Part shown: positions 45,624-60,300 of the stretch, piece after piece
How the letters are laid out: each line of letters begins with the position of its first letter
Numbering within the stretch: the first letter of the stretch is position 1
Assembly: GCA_023974075.1 (NCBI GenBank)
Contig: CM043791.1
Location: 7,011,912-7,075,911 of the forward strand
Source: Chaenocephalus aceratus
Taxonomy: Eukaryota; Chordata; Actinopteri; Perciformes; Channichthyidae
DNA: 64,000 nucleotides
Direction: 5' to 3'
Notes under the pieces: model-generated
What the model saw: the letters and a program-made list of their open reading frames with translations, nothing else
Told to the model about the DNA's origin: nothing
Database searches by the model: none
Position numbers and translations under genes: made by a program

Positions 45624-46760
45624 ATGGTCACTAGTGATGTGTCGGTCGCGAACGAGCCGGCTCAAAGAGCCGCCTCTTTTAAGTGAACGACGGGAGCCGG
45701 CTCTCGCCCGCGAACGAGCCGTTTTTTGTTTTTGCAGAGGGATCTAGATCGGCATGAAGGCACATTATGCAATGTGCAATGTGGACATTATCCCGCTTAT
45801 TACAAATGGCCACATTCTCAACAAAGTAACGACATGACTCCCAATAATAATTGAAATGCTTTTATGGATTTAGAAAAATATTTTATTGATTTAAAAAATA
45901 GTTTTATGTATTGATTTAAATTGACATGCATCCGCTAAGAAAAGTAGTCCGTTGTTACTGTTTGAACTAACGTAACAATGGCAGCCAGGAACTGATTCTA
46001 TAGTGTTTTTGAGGAGCTTTTTGATTACAGATTTGAAAACATCGTTGCTTGCTTTAAAAGTAGCACAATTCATTATGTCAAACATTGGAAAGTATCTAGA
46101 TATCCCTGCCCTAATGCCAAAAGTAACTGGCAACTGAATATATGTCGCCATTTGATGTCTATGTCTGGACCGCTGCGTAAAAAGGAGGGTTTCTGCCCCA
46201 TTACTTCTCTTCTTACTTCTATAAGAATAAAACACGGAGGACGGAGATCTCTTTTTGTCCCCCTCTTCTCCCCGCTGCAGCCTAGCAGCTGATCTCAAAG
46301 CACGCTCCCCTCTCCTGCAGGGAGAAAAACTATATTTATATACTTTATATAGGTTGATACAGTAGCCCCTTTTTAAAATATTTTGTATAGGTGTTGCCGT
46401 CTGTTTTGTGTAGCGTGGTTCTACAAGCAAGTCAATGCATTCATTGGGTGGTATCAGAGAGTTACACGGGTCTGTAAATGCAATGAAAACAATTGGCCAC
46501 AGCAAATAATTTATATTAAACATGTAATTTTTACTCTTGAATACTTTAGTACAAAGGATGTATTGAATAATTTAAGTGATATATGTGTACACATATAAAT
46601 CATTAGTCAAAACAGGGCTACATTTGATTTAATTAAAAGGTATAATATGTGGTAAACTGAAGAGCCCTTTGGGAGCCGAAAGAGCCGGCTCTTCTTGGTG
46701 AGCCGAGCCAAATGATCCGGCTCACCAAGAAGAGCCGGAATTCCCATCACTAATGGTCAC
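45624..46760. mobile_element. hAT-type element with perfect 8-bp TSD, no transposase
   Basis: Element 45632-46752 starts TAGTGATGTGTCGG and ends (inverted) TAGTGATGGGAATTCC. It is flanked by ATGGTCAC at 45624-45631 and 46753-46760. Near both ends are GAGCCGGCTC words. The 210-codon minus ORF inside shows no transposase motifs and is probably chance. Confidence 0.92.
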
Positions 46761-47854
46761 TACCGATCTGCCCAATCTGTACTGCGCATGTGCGAGATGG
46801 TCTGCTACATACGGCAACCCAAATGGGACACTTGACACAGTGGCCTTTGGCAAAGCAGAAAAAGAACACCCGACAATATTAATCTGAACGAGAGAGATTA
46901 GTTAGTTAGTTAGATTAGTTATTGTTATTACAACGTGACTTCATATTACAACGTGACTTCTCTATTATTTAACAACTCTTTTTATTGGGTTCTTTTATTT
47001 TGGGTTAAGTAGATTGTCAGAATAAGTGAGAAATTGATTTAACTTCTGTTAGACAGCTATCATACTAAATAAATATTTACTGTGAATGTATGCAAAAATA
47101 TTTGGCATTAATAATGTATAATCTAATTACATTAACTGTGAATGTTTCATTTTATTTAAAATGAAATAAAATTACATGAAAAAGTTGATTCAAGAACAAA
47201 TCTCTGTTATTAGATCAATACTTTTCTTATATGACTATTATTGCTACATTTGAAAGGTCTTTACCAGCTTTGGAATTATATATATATAGCACCTTCTGCC
47301 ATCCCATCTCTACTGACAATCATTAACACTTAGATTTTATATTTATATTCACTGTTGGATGCTGGACCTAAGATTTTCAACGACATAATTACTCTGTTGC
47401 TATGTTAGTTTGACAATAAAGAACCTTGAACCTTATGATATCCAGAAAAAGGAGACTAAATGGAGTCTCTGAGAAGGTTCAAAATTGGTACTTTAATTAA
47501 TAAAAAGTGCGGTAATGTTACAAACAGGATATTGTTCAATCAGGAGAGAAAGTCTGCAGCTTCCTCTCCCTGTGATGGCCGTGCAGAAGAGAGCTTACAA
47601 GCATTCGTCCTTCCCGCTTGCTGGCTGTTCGCTCGCTCCTCCTCTCTGGGAGCTGTAGTGACGTAGGGGACTTCCCGCCTCGTTCGTCTGTGTCCGATAT
47701 CGCGTTAAACAGAGGATTTCGACATTTTATATTCATTGCTTACTTCCACATGCCTTTTCTCCTCCTTATCTCTTTCATAACTGTATATGTAACACATGTT
47801 AACGGCATCAATAGCCACTTTAATGATACTAATGGGCGGTAGTCCCGGATGTCG
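46761..47854. other. No gene seen
   Basis: AT-rich, with TTAGTTAGTTAGTTAG near 46900. The 47535-47700 stretch is GC-richer without recognisable coding. Confidence 0.5.
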
Positions 47855-48795
47855 TCATGAAGGATTTTCAGAATAAAAGCTTGGTATTGAGAACTTCCGG
47901 GTTTTTCCAGAATAAAATAGCATTTAAAATGACGGTATGTTAAGGTACATTATGCCATAAAACATTGATTTTAATTTCTAACAAATTACACAGGAGAAAA
48001 TAACGTATCTTTAGATGCGGATTTTGTTAAACTAATACGTTTGCACTGTGGACCAACACTATACATTGACAGGGAAGGGGGGTAGCAATAAAGATAACAC
48101 CATTAAACAGTTACACAGCATAACAGAAATAATATCGATAGCAGCGTCCCTAGCAACCACCTTGGTAACAATGAAAACGTTCTATGGACGCAATTTCCTG
48201 AAGTAATCTTCGTAATAACTAGCAAACTAAAGATCATGTACATCCACTGCACACATAATCTGAAATAACAACTCATATTTCTCACATCAAATTACATCAA
48301 AACGCATTTTAATGGCCAAACTAACTTTAAAATAGGCATTTTACACCGAGAATAAAATGAAGTTCGGCCATGTTTTTTTTTCTACGAGGAGAAATTTGAA
48401 GATCATGTGACATAGACGCCAGCCATTGGAATGAATGCTGAAAAAAAACGGGGTTTGTCAAACAGATCACATGGTGTAGTCCTAAACGATAGCTGGGGAT
48501 TCTGGGTAGTGTAGTGTCTTCTGCCATCCTTTACTCCGAAAAAATATTTGTTTCTCCGAATCGAAGGGGAAAAATACAAAAGCATTGCACACAATTTAAA
48601 CCAATCAATGTTGTGTAATTAACAAGGATAATCTGGTGTTTTTTAGTCGATGAGTAGTGCAGATATCACTGTAAAATCAATCGACAGTAAGGGGAATACT
48701 TACTTCCGGGTGTACAATTCTCCGTTATCCAATGGGAATGGTGGCTCACATTGCCTTTTAGGGCAGCCGACACAAACGAATGCTGTGCTTCCATG
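47855..48795. mobile_element. Partial copy of the 56-59.6 kb element family
   Basis: From about 47990 this matches 58675-59400 in the same orientation (AAAATAACGTATCTTTAGATG, AGCAGCGTCCCTAGCAACCA, TTTAGTCGATGAGTAGTGCA). 47860-47985 matches 57186-57335 inverted. The outermost terminal bases are missing at 48795. Confidence 0.85.
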
Positions 48796-49264
48796 AGCGT
48801 CAAATCCCGCCGCAGATGGGAATACATTGCAATCAGTTGAAAGCTATTTGCGTCCCTTTATGACGCTGAAGGAGCCTAGGAGCGTCACAACTGCATACCA
48901 CGGGACCCTGACCAAATGTCGCTCCTGGACGATTATGGATTGAGAGTGTGTTGACTTTAAACATCTACTGCACTACATTTCAGAGACCCTTGCCTACTCT
49001 ACTACATTTATTTAACACTCATACAGTAGTTAAAAGTTCATTTGTATACATAAAATGAAATGTATGCTCAAATGATCTGATGCAATATTGTACTAATAAT
49101 CAAGTGTGTATTTTATGATTTGATATGAGTTTAAAATGACATGACTTGTATTTGTAAGTATAGAAACAAGATAATATAATATCTATAATAATATAATATT
49201 TTGAAAATACTGCATACTGAGAAGTTTTCACTGTTAATGTTGTGTCCCGTCAATTATGTTAGTT
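48796..49264. other. No gene seen
   Basis: Begins with a GC-richer repeat-like patch (CCTAGGAGCGTCACAACTGC), then AT-rich DNA. Confidence 0.45.
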
Positions 49265-49690
49265 TGTTATGTATTTGTCACGTTCATGTTTGTTTTTGTT
49301 TGTTTCACTTCCTGTTTTATTTTGTACTCTCATTCCAGGTGCCTTTACATCCTTGGTTCTTGTTTCCCGCCATCGTCAGCGTCTGCCCCGCCCCTGATTG
49401 TTTCCACCTGTTCCCACTTACCTCTTGTATATATTGTCCTGTCTCCCCTTGTCTGTTGTCAGTTCGTCTTGTTCGTCATGCCAAGAAGTCAGATCCAAGC
49501 AGCCATAGAGAGACCAAGTACCTTTTGTGATATCCTCCATGAGAGAGTTTTGTTTTGTGACCATTTTGTCACTCCCTCTGTAAAGAGTGTTTCTTTGTTT
49601 TTGATCCATTAAAGTTTATTTTTCTTCAAACCTTTTCGTCTCCGGGTTGTGCAATTGAGTCCTCATATCAGTGAGACACGGTTCCTAACA
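49265..49690 (+). mobile_element. Solo LTR candidate
   Basis: Starts TGTTATGTATTTGTCACG and ends GGTTCCTAACA. Inside are TGTATATATTGTCC (TATA-like), CATTAAAGTTTATTTTTC (polyadenylation-like) and a C/T-rich U3 resembling fish Ty3-type LTRs. No clear TSD. Boundaries uncertain. Confidence 0.5.
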
Positions 49691-50060
49691 GTTAATGCTT
49701 CAGTACATATAGCTGAAAATACTTCTGTACTTTTTCTGAAATGGACCATTGTGCAGCATGGGTATATTTTGTACCTTAACTACCTTCTGACTATAATACT
49801 TTTTTACTTTGACTTAAGTAACAATTAGAATTCAGGACTTTTACTTGTAATGGAGTATTTTAAGGCCATAGTATATCTACTTCTACTTGAGTAAGGAGTC
49901 TGAGTATTCCTGAGTATTCCCCCTCTGCCTCACACACAGATGAGAATGTCACTGATGTCACTCTCTGGTCCTCAGCCAGAGATGATGTCTTTGCCAGCTA
50001 AGTGTCAGTTTGAGTCAGCAGCACCAGCAGCCTGACGCAGAGGCAGTCAGCAAAACTCAT

Positions 50061-50062
<2 letters not shown>
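49691..50062. other. Dispersed repeat then unique sequence
   Basis: 49695-49925 holds an ACTTGAGTAA/TTTTACTTGTAA-type fish repeat related to 33930-34130. No gene. Confidence 0.5.
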
Positions 50063-50102
<40 letters not shown>

Positions 50103-50112
50103 CGTGCGCGTG
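50063..50112. repeat. TG/CG microsatellite, left part
   Basis: TG units from 50063 turning into CG and mixed CG/TG up to the element at 50113. Confidence 0.9.
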
Positions 50113-51358
<1,246 letters not shown>

Positions 51359-51393
51359 TCACTCACTGGTCATGTGGTGTGTGTTTCCCACAG

Positions 51394-54300
51394 GCTGCAG
51401 AACAGAGACGGAGTGAGGACAGAAGAAGCTAAAGGTTAAGCAAGAGGCGTTCCGGCTCCATGTCTGCCCCTGCTCCAGCCAATCGGAGGTCTGGGTCGGG
51501 CTCTCGCCGGTAGGTAGCCATTTCCTGTTTGATGATGTCAGTGTTTGGGAATTAAAGGGGCCCTATTCTGCTAATTTTCAGGTTCATATTAGTATTCAAT
51601 GCCTCTACTGTGACATGTCTCCATGCTTTAATGTTCAAAAAGCTCCTTATTTTTCTCATACTGTGCTGCAGCACCTCTTTTCACCCTCTGTCTGAAACCA
51701 GAGCCCAGTCTGCTCTGATTGGTTAGCTGGCCGGCTCTGTTGTGATTGGTCAACCGCTTAGAGATGTCCCGCCCCTTGGCCTATTACGTTCAATGTGGTG
51801 GAGGCCTTGCCAAAAGAAGCACAAGTGTTACATAGTGATGTCACTGTGTTATGGAAATAAACAAAGGAGTTCAATTGATGGAATTTGGGGATTTTAGCCT
51901 TTGAGAACAATTTACATGCACATAACCTATATAACACTACAGGAAAGGGAAAACCCCAAAAAGCATGATACGGCTTCTTTAACCTGTTAAGCCCAAAGGA
52001 CCCCGCCGACGGGGACCCTGGTTTTTTTTTTCACAACACTGTGTTTCAGGGCATCTTAATATTTAAAAAACCTATTAATGGGTTATATCAGATTAACGAG
52101 AAGAATCTCAGCTAACTGTCAGTACGAAATATGTATACAGAAACAAAACACAAGTCTCACAAGAAGCGTTAGCATTAGCCCTTAGCTAAAACGGGCAGAT
52201 GCTACTTCCGGTGCTAACTAGCAAAAACGATCTTTAAAACTTAATATTTTCTGCACAAACTACATATCATCTGAAAGCTGATACTCCACAGATTATTTTT
52301 GTTATAAGTATCATCACTGTAGGACACAAACTCACTGAGCTAGCAGCCAGAACAGAGAAGAAAAAAAACAACAGTTTTCAAAACCATAACAATAATTATG
52401 TCTTACCGTTGCTGTTTTGTGATCAAAGCTCTTGTTCAAGGGAATAAAAACGCTGTTTAAGGTTAATCCAATGTCTTTTAGTCACTTTAGAATTGTTCCT
52501 GATAATCTATCATTACATTCATGGCAGCAGAGTAGGTATAAAGTGTTGCAGTACCGAGCTAACGCTGTCTCACGTGCTGTTTACGCAAACCTCTCTCTAC
52601 TTGACGTAAGTGTTTAGCGGAACTTACTAACTGTCACTCGATTCTATTGGCTCTAACGGTTCAGAAAAGGTGTCAATCACCCAAATCGACCAATGGGTTC
52701 CAAAGATATGATCCTGCGTAGTATAAACTACGCCGGCTCCGGCTCCATTACGCATTACGCAGCCAGAAGGGAGAGCTTCACCACAGAGCAGGTGCTAGAG
52801 ATGCTAGCTGATGATAGCTATGATCATACCTGATGACTCTTCGTCGGATGATGAAGATCTCCTCCAGCCAGACCTGGATCCGGACAGTAGTGACTCGGAT
52901 GTTGAACTTCCACCACGGGAAAGGTATGTAATCTCTCTGTTTTTATATATTACTTATGTGTTTGGTGGAACTGTGTCACAGTGCTAGCTTAGCCAAGAAG
53001 CTACAGGAATGATTAGGCAAAATGATAAATAGTGTTACTTGTCTTTTTGGAGTTACATTTTCTAAATGAATGGCCAGTGAATGAATATATATATGTGTTT
53101 ACTTATTTATTTGGTGTAATATTATTCATTTATAGTCCAATATTATCCTTTTTATATATTACTTGTGTGTTTGGTGGAACTGCATCACAGTGTTAGCTTA
53201 GCCAAGAAGCTACAGGAATGATTAGGCAAAATGCTAAATGGTGTTACTTGTCTTTTTGGAGTTACATTTTCTAAATGAATGGCCAGTGAATGAATATACA
53301 TGTGTTTACTTATTTATTTGGTGTAATATTATTCATTTATAGTCCAATATTATCCTATAAGTATAAGCCAGTGAATTAATCTAATCTCTTTGTTTTTCCA
53401 CATTTGTTAGATGAGGTGTGACCCCAGCAGGACAAAGCCACACACCCAGAAGACTTTCAGGGAGCAGCTTGCTGCAGAATTGTTGGAGTTTGCTCAAGAC
53501 CCTGCTGAAGGCCCTGCACCTCCACCACCCCCTCCTCCTCCACCACCCCCTCCTCCACCACTCACATGCATGCCCGAGTATTATGGGGAAGATGCCACCA
53601 AGGTCAGGAAGAACTGCAGGAGGTGCCTAGATGCTAGACTCAAAAGGGTGAAGACACCTGTGTACTGCAGGAAGTGCCAGGTCCCTCTGTGCTTCACTGT
53701 CAAAAAGAACTGTTTCAGGGCACGACCTAAATACTGGAACATTCAGGTAGGTATAAAGTTCAGGTATGTATAACATTTTGCGAGTGTTTATTTAAAAAAA
53801 AAATACTTATTGTTTTTATATACCTAGTGTGATTTTATTGTATAGTGTGTTGGTAAAATATTTGTTGTTTTTAAAAACCTACAGTGTGGTTTTATTGTAT
53901 AGTACGTTGGTAAAATGTTTGTTTTTACATGCCTATAGTGTGTTGGTAAAATGTTTGAAATAAATCTGCCCCAGTTGGAGTCAAATGTTACCTATGTTTC
54001 CGGGTTTTTTTATTGTGCAAGTACACCTACACACAATGACCTCCAGTGTAGTTTTATTGTATAGTGCGTTGGTACAGTTACATACACACACAGCTACACT
54101 TACACATACACACCTACACATACCCACACAGCTACACTTAATCATACACACCTACACGCACACACACCTACACTTACACACACTCACACACACACAAAAA
54201 ATGTTACATTTTTTTTGGATGGAATGAATACCTATAGTGATGATTCAATGTAATACAATGATTTTTATAGTCTGGTTCCTGAAAAAGGTCAAATGGCACT

Positions 54301-57300
54301 GATGGAACCAAATGTGCCCAAATGTGCCCAAAGCTTATTCCGGCTGGACTTTATTTTCATAAACCTCTCTAAAAAGGTCAAATGTCACTTGTGTTGCCTC
54401 AATGTTGAAACAGGGTACTTATTATATGTTATACTTTGGATTCCTAAAGCTTTTAGGCTACTAACCCATCATTCAAGGTTGGTCTTCACTATAAGTAATG
54501 GGTTTTCTTTATGCGGAGACAGGAATTTATATTTTTTTGCTATGTTCCATCTGAATTTACTCTGACACAGACAAATCTATATTGATTCTGACACTTCTAC
54601 ATCCAACTCACAGATGTAACCTTGCTTTGATAATAACAATTATTCATATAAACCTTTTAGAAGTGAAGTGATAGTCATTTGTTCTGGGAATGTCATTTTC
54701 GAGCCTGAAACCTGAAAAACAGGCTCGGGGTTTAACAGGTTAAGTATGAACGCATTTTGCAGTGTGAGGTGCCCAGGTCCTTTTTATACACTGAACCAAA
54801 ATAAAAATGCAACACTTTTGTTTTTGCTCTCATTTTTCACGAGCTGAAATCAAAGACCTAAGACTTTTTCTATGAACACAATAGGCCTATTTCTCTCATA
54901 TTGTATTCACAAATGTGTCTAAATCTGTGTTAGTGAGCACTACTTCATTGCCGAGATAATCCATCCATCCACAGGCGTGGCATATCAAGATGCTAAGACA
55001 GCATGTTTATTGCACAGGTGTGCCTTAGGCTGCTCACAGTAAAAGGCCACTCTAAAATGTGCACTTTCATCACAGAGCACAATGCCACAGATGTTTCAAG
55101 TTTTGAGGGAGCGCGCAATTGGCATGCTGACAGCAGGAATGTCTTAGAGCTGTTGCCATGAATTGAATGTTCATTTCTCTACTATAAGCCATCACAAAGG
55201 GTGTTTCCGTGAATTTGGCAGTACATCCAACCGGCCTCACAACTGCAGACCATGTGCATCAGCCCAGGTCCCCCACATCCAGCATCTTCACCTGCAAGAT
55301 CGTCTGAGACCACTCGGATAGCTGATGCAGCAATAGGTTAGAAACCACTTTGGAGAGGTGTCCTCTTCACGGAGGAATCCTGGTTTTCACTGTTCAGGGC
55401 AGATGGCAGACAGCGTGTGTGGCGTCATGTGGGTGAGCGGTTTGCTGATGTCAATGTTGTGAATTGAGTGGCCCATGGTGGTGGTGGGGTTATGGTATGG
55501 GCAGGTGTATGTTATGGGCGACGAACACAGGTGCATTTTATTGATGGCATTTTGAATGCACAGAGATACCGTGACGAGATCCTGAGGCCCATTGTTGTGC
55601 CATTCATCCACGACCATCACCTCATGTTGCAGCATGATCATGCACGGCCGCATGTTGCAAGGATCTGCACACAATTCCTGGAGGCTGAAAACATCCCAGT
55701 TTTTGCAATTGTTGAGCAAAAACAAAAGTGTTGCATTTATATTTTTATTTAGTGTAAAAATGATTTATAACCGTTTTTTTCCCTCTATGTTATGTCATCT
55801 TTAACTGCAGTTATTGTCTATACTTGTTCTTGTTTAGCTCTAATGATCCCCATGGAAGAGTGGAGGAATTACTGTCAATGAGATGTATTTAGTGAGCCGC
55901 CTCCTACACACTGACAGTGAACAGCTACTGCAACCTGAGCCCAGTTTATTGAGTGGATTGATGTGTTTTCTCCTCCAGCGACTGGACATCCGCAGCCTGT
56001 TTACTGGACACATGTTGACGGATAAGGCCGTGTTATTGAGCTTTCCTTGTCTATAAGCAACACATCCTCACTCCCAGGTCGGCCTATGTTGATGTTATGT
56101 CAAGTCCCCTGCCGGCTTTTTCTAACGCAAGGGGGGGGGCCTTAGAGTCCATTTTCAACGCAAGGGGGGGGCCCTTAGCGTCCACTTTCAGCTTTCCGGG
56201 ATGTCCATATGCTTCTATGGACGCTCATGGAAGCACGGCATTCGTTTGTGTCGGCTGCCCTTAAAGGTAATGTGAGCGTCCATTCTCATTGGATAACGGA
56301 GAATTGTACACCCGGAAGTAAGTATTCCTCTTACTGTCGATTGGTTTTACAGTGATATCTGCACTACTCATCGACTAAAAAACACCAGATTATCCTTGTT
56401 AATTACACAACATTGATTGGTTTAAATTGTGTGCAATGCTTTTGTATTTTTCCCCTTCGATTCGGAGAAACAAATCTTTTTTCGGAGTAAAGGATGGCAG
56501 AAGACACTACACTACGCAGAATCCCCAGCTATCGTTTGGACTACACCATAAGCTCTGTTTGACAAACCCCGTGATAGTCCTCAAGCTCTGTGATTGGAGA
56601 GTAGTGCTGCGTACCTGGACTCACATTCAGGTTCAGGTCCGGACTCAAGTCCAGAGGTTCAGGTTCAGGTCCGGACTTATAAGTCCGGACCTGAACCCAT
56701 GGCTTGTGTCAAGTTGTGTGAGTAACTAAAGTGAACTTATTGTGAGCTAATTATCAATTGAAAATAAACTCGTAATCAACTCAAATTCAAACTCGTCAGG
56801 TTTATTGTGCTCCCTTCCAACTTGTGTCTACATTTCTCTAAAAAGTACAAATGTAAAAAAAACACTTTTTGCCACTTAGTCTACAAATGACTTATGACAG
56901 CAACTACAGTGAACTACTACAAAGTTCAAACATTTATTTCATTTACCAAACTAAAGTAACCAAACAGTCCCTGAGCTGACTAAGCCTAAATCCCTAAAAC
57001 GTTGCTGAAAGGTAGAGTGTAGAGTAGACTATACGCATTACACTGTTACACACCTACTATACAGTATACACTGTAGTGACTATACAGTCAGAGTGTACTG
57101 TACTGTCTGTACACCATGTCTTTTCTACAACTCTACATGTGTACATTATACAGTATATTACATACATAGTGATGTACATACATACTGTTAGAAATTAAAA
57201 TCAATGTTGATATGGCGTAATTTTGAATTAAATACACTATTTAATTTAAATCAGTTTTATTCTGAAAAAACCGGAAGTTCACACTATTAACTTAATACTT

Positions 57301-60300
57301 TTATTCTGAAAATTCTTCACTTCCGGTTAGCATTAGCATGTGGCGAAATGCTAGGTTTTCAAACCGTGAATCGAAGGTGACATTACATGTGATGTTGTAC
57401 ACTGAGCACACTGGGATTAGCACTCATTTATTGACGCTGAATAACGTTTATCAGGGAATGTTTAAATAACCACAGACACCAGAATATACGTAAGTGCTAG
57501 TTTTTTTTGCGAGTCCAAGTACCGGTTCCCGACGTTGCGGTTTTAACCGGACTTGAACCGAAACTTTTTACAAGTCCAGTACCGGTTCGGCGTACCGGTA
57601 CGCAGCACTATTGGAGAGTGTGCTCCGAGGGTTACCGAGCCTCGAACAGCACTTGAAATGGGATGGAACCACGGCAGACTGTTCAAAACTGGATTTGAAC
57701 GGGTCCACCGCGTCCATTTGCGTTACATCAGCATGTGTAACAGTTAAATATGCAGTTGTGTTTATTTGTAAATCATTTAGTATAATCACACAAATTCTGT
57801 GTTTTATATTTATATCTTTATTTATTGATTGTTCAATACCTGACAAGGCTGGAGATGAAAGGCTGGAGATGAAATATCTGCATACATCTTATAAGAGTAT
57901 AATACATTATGTATAATATCAGTTAAAATAAGTGATTCAACATAGTTAACATTGCTGGAGGTATGCACACATATTGATAGATGTCTTGTAATGCACTGTT
58001 GAGGAACCTGCGACCCAAGTTTTTCATTCAGTGCAGAACTACACCACAGTTGTGTAGGCCTATATGATATGTCAATAAACCTTAGAAAATCTTAAAATCT
58101 TGAACGGGATGTGCAAAATAGTCATTATATACAGTCTTTAATGAACTATTAGTAGAGAATAACGAGTAATGAATATACTTTATAAGGATCCTATTAATAT
58201 CTAATAATAAAAATAATGAAATTCAATAACATGCTTTAACCACCAGGTGTCCCTTTATATCAGCTGTGCACCTTTATGGTGTAAATACAGCCTATCTACC
58301 AATTGGATCAAATATAAAAGTCAGCCGAATTAGTGTTGATACTGCAAGGAGACGTATTGTGTGAAAAGAAATGTAAGATGTTGTTTAATGGCTGATATAT
58401 TTATGATCCACGTCACGTTTTCAGTTCCTCATGTTTGTCTAGAGGTCTTCTCATCAGGGCTCTATAAATACAGAACTACGGCAGATATGTAATATTTAAT
58501 GCAACCGAACCGTGTATTACAATGCCGGTATGTGATGACTTTCAAAGAGAAAAGCAAGCACACTCGGAATAAGGTATTTTTTTATTTTTTTAAAATGTTT
58601 TCGGTCTGTTTCCGGTATTTGTTAATGACGATGTGCTGTGAGATGTGAGACTGGAATTGCACAGGGGAAAATAACGTATCTTTAGATGCGGATTTTGTTA
58701 AACTAATATGTTTAGGCTGTGGACCAACACTATACATTGACGGGGAAGGGGGGTAGCAATAAAGATAACACCATTAAACAGTTACACAACATAACAGAAA
58801 TAATATCGATAGCAGCGTCCCTAGCAACCACCTTGGTAACAATGAAAACGTTGGACGCAATTTCCTGAAGTAATCTTCATAATAACTAGCAAACTAAAGA
58901 TCATGTACATCCACTGTACACATAATCTGAAATAACAACTCATATTTCTCGCATCAAATGACATCAAAACGCATTTTAATGGCCAAACTAACTTTAAAAT
59001 AGGCATTTTACACCGAGAATAAAACGAAGTTCGGCCATGTTTTTTTTCTGAAGGGAGACATTTGAAGATCACGTGACGTCAAACAGAGCTTATGGTGTAG
59101 TACAAACGATAGCTGGGGATTCTGGGTAGTGTAGTGTCTTCTGCCATCCTTTACTCCGAAAAATGTGTTTCTCCGAATCGAAGGGAAAAAATACAAAAGC
59201 ATTGCACACAATTTAAACCAATCAATGTTGTGTAATTAACAAGGATAATCTGGTGTTTTTTAGTCGATGAGTAGTGCAGATATCACTGTAAAATCAATCG
59301 TCAGTAAGGGGAATACTTACTTCCAGGTGTACAATTCTCCGTTATCCAATGAGAATGGACGCTCTCATTGCCTTTAAGGGCAGTCGACACAAACGAATGC
59401 CGTGCTTCCATGAGCGTCCATAGAAGCATATGGACATCCCGGAAAGCTGAAAATGGACGCTAAGGGCCCCCCCCTTGCGTTGAAAATGGACTCTAAGGCC
59501 CCCCCCCTTGAGTTGGAAAAAGCCGGCAGGGGACTTGACATAACGTCAACATAGGCAGACCTGGGAGTGAGGATGTGTTGCTATAAGCACCGGTGATGAC
59601 TTTCTCCACATCCATTAAGCATCAGACTAAATGTTCCCTCTTTGCAGTGCAAAGGAGGCAATAAAAGAATGTATGTTTTATACCTAATGTACACAATATG
59701 TGATTGTTACAGCATTGATTCAGTCCCCTACTTAAATCAAATGGATATTGATATTTTGATATTTGATATTTGATATATTTTGATATTTTATTTGATATTT
59801 TGATACATTGATATTGGCTGGTAAGCTGAAGAATCACAAGCCAATTAAAAGGGCCAAAATGCACTTATACTGATTGTGTTCTAAGTGTTTTAATCAGGAG
59901 TCTCATCCAAATGTCCGACCCTTTGATTTATGCATTGGTCACAGTCACAGACAGATAAATGCCCTCCTAAACTGCAACTGGTGGTCCTTGGTTGTTATGG
60001 TAACGTACACACTCTTAAATCTGTGGCTGTGGTGTCCTCCTCTCTTTCTTCGTCTCTTTTCCTCAGATTCAACCCTCTGAGGGCGTTGCAGCCCAAACGC
60101 CGCCTGCAGCAGTTACTGGCACCCTCGCCCGTCCCGGTGCCTGCGGCGGCGGCAGGGTCAGGGGGGGCTGCCGCGGGGGCCTCGGCACCGGTGGCTATCC
60201 CTGTGCCTCCTGCGTGAGACTCACCTCAGTTACAGTCTCAGAGAGCATGCCCCCTAGCTGTAGCTGTAGCACTGGCATGCTATGTAGCCACTAAAACAAG

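Larger units (their letters stand above)
56052..59589. mobile_element. 3.5-kb element with about 510-bp inverted arms
   Basis: The left arm 56057-56566 recurs inverted at 59084-59581 (GCAACACATCCTCACTCCCA, GCCGGCTTTTTC, CCCCCCC tract, TTAGTCGATGAGTAGTGCAG). TATAAGCA flanks both sides (56052-56059, 59582-59589), overlapping the first bases, so the TSD is 5 to 8 bp. The host sequence reads straight through when it is removed. No transposase was found; superfamily unassigned. A partial copy lies at 47855-48795. Confidence 0.8.

Noticed and set aside
45891..46523. 210-codon minus-strand ORF
   Set aside because: Lies inside a non-autonomous hAT element; composition and sequence show no transposase or other motif.
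54293..54565. 90-codon plus-strand ORF
   Set aside because: Within the piggyBac-like element's 3' noncoding part; no motif.
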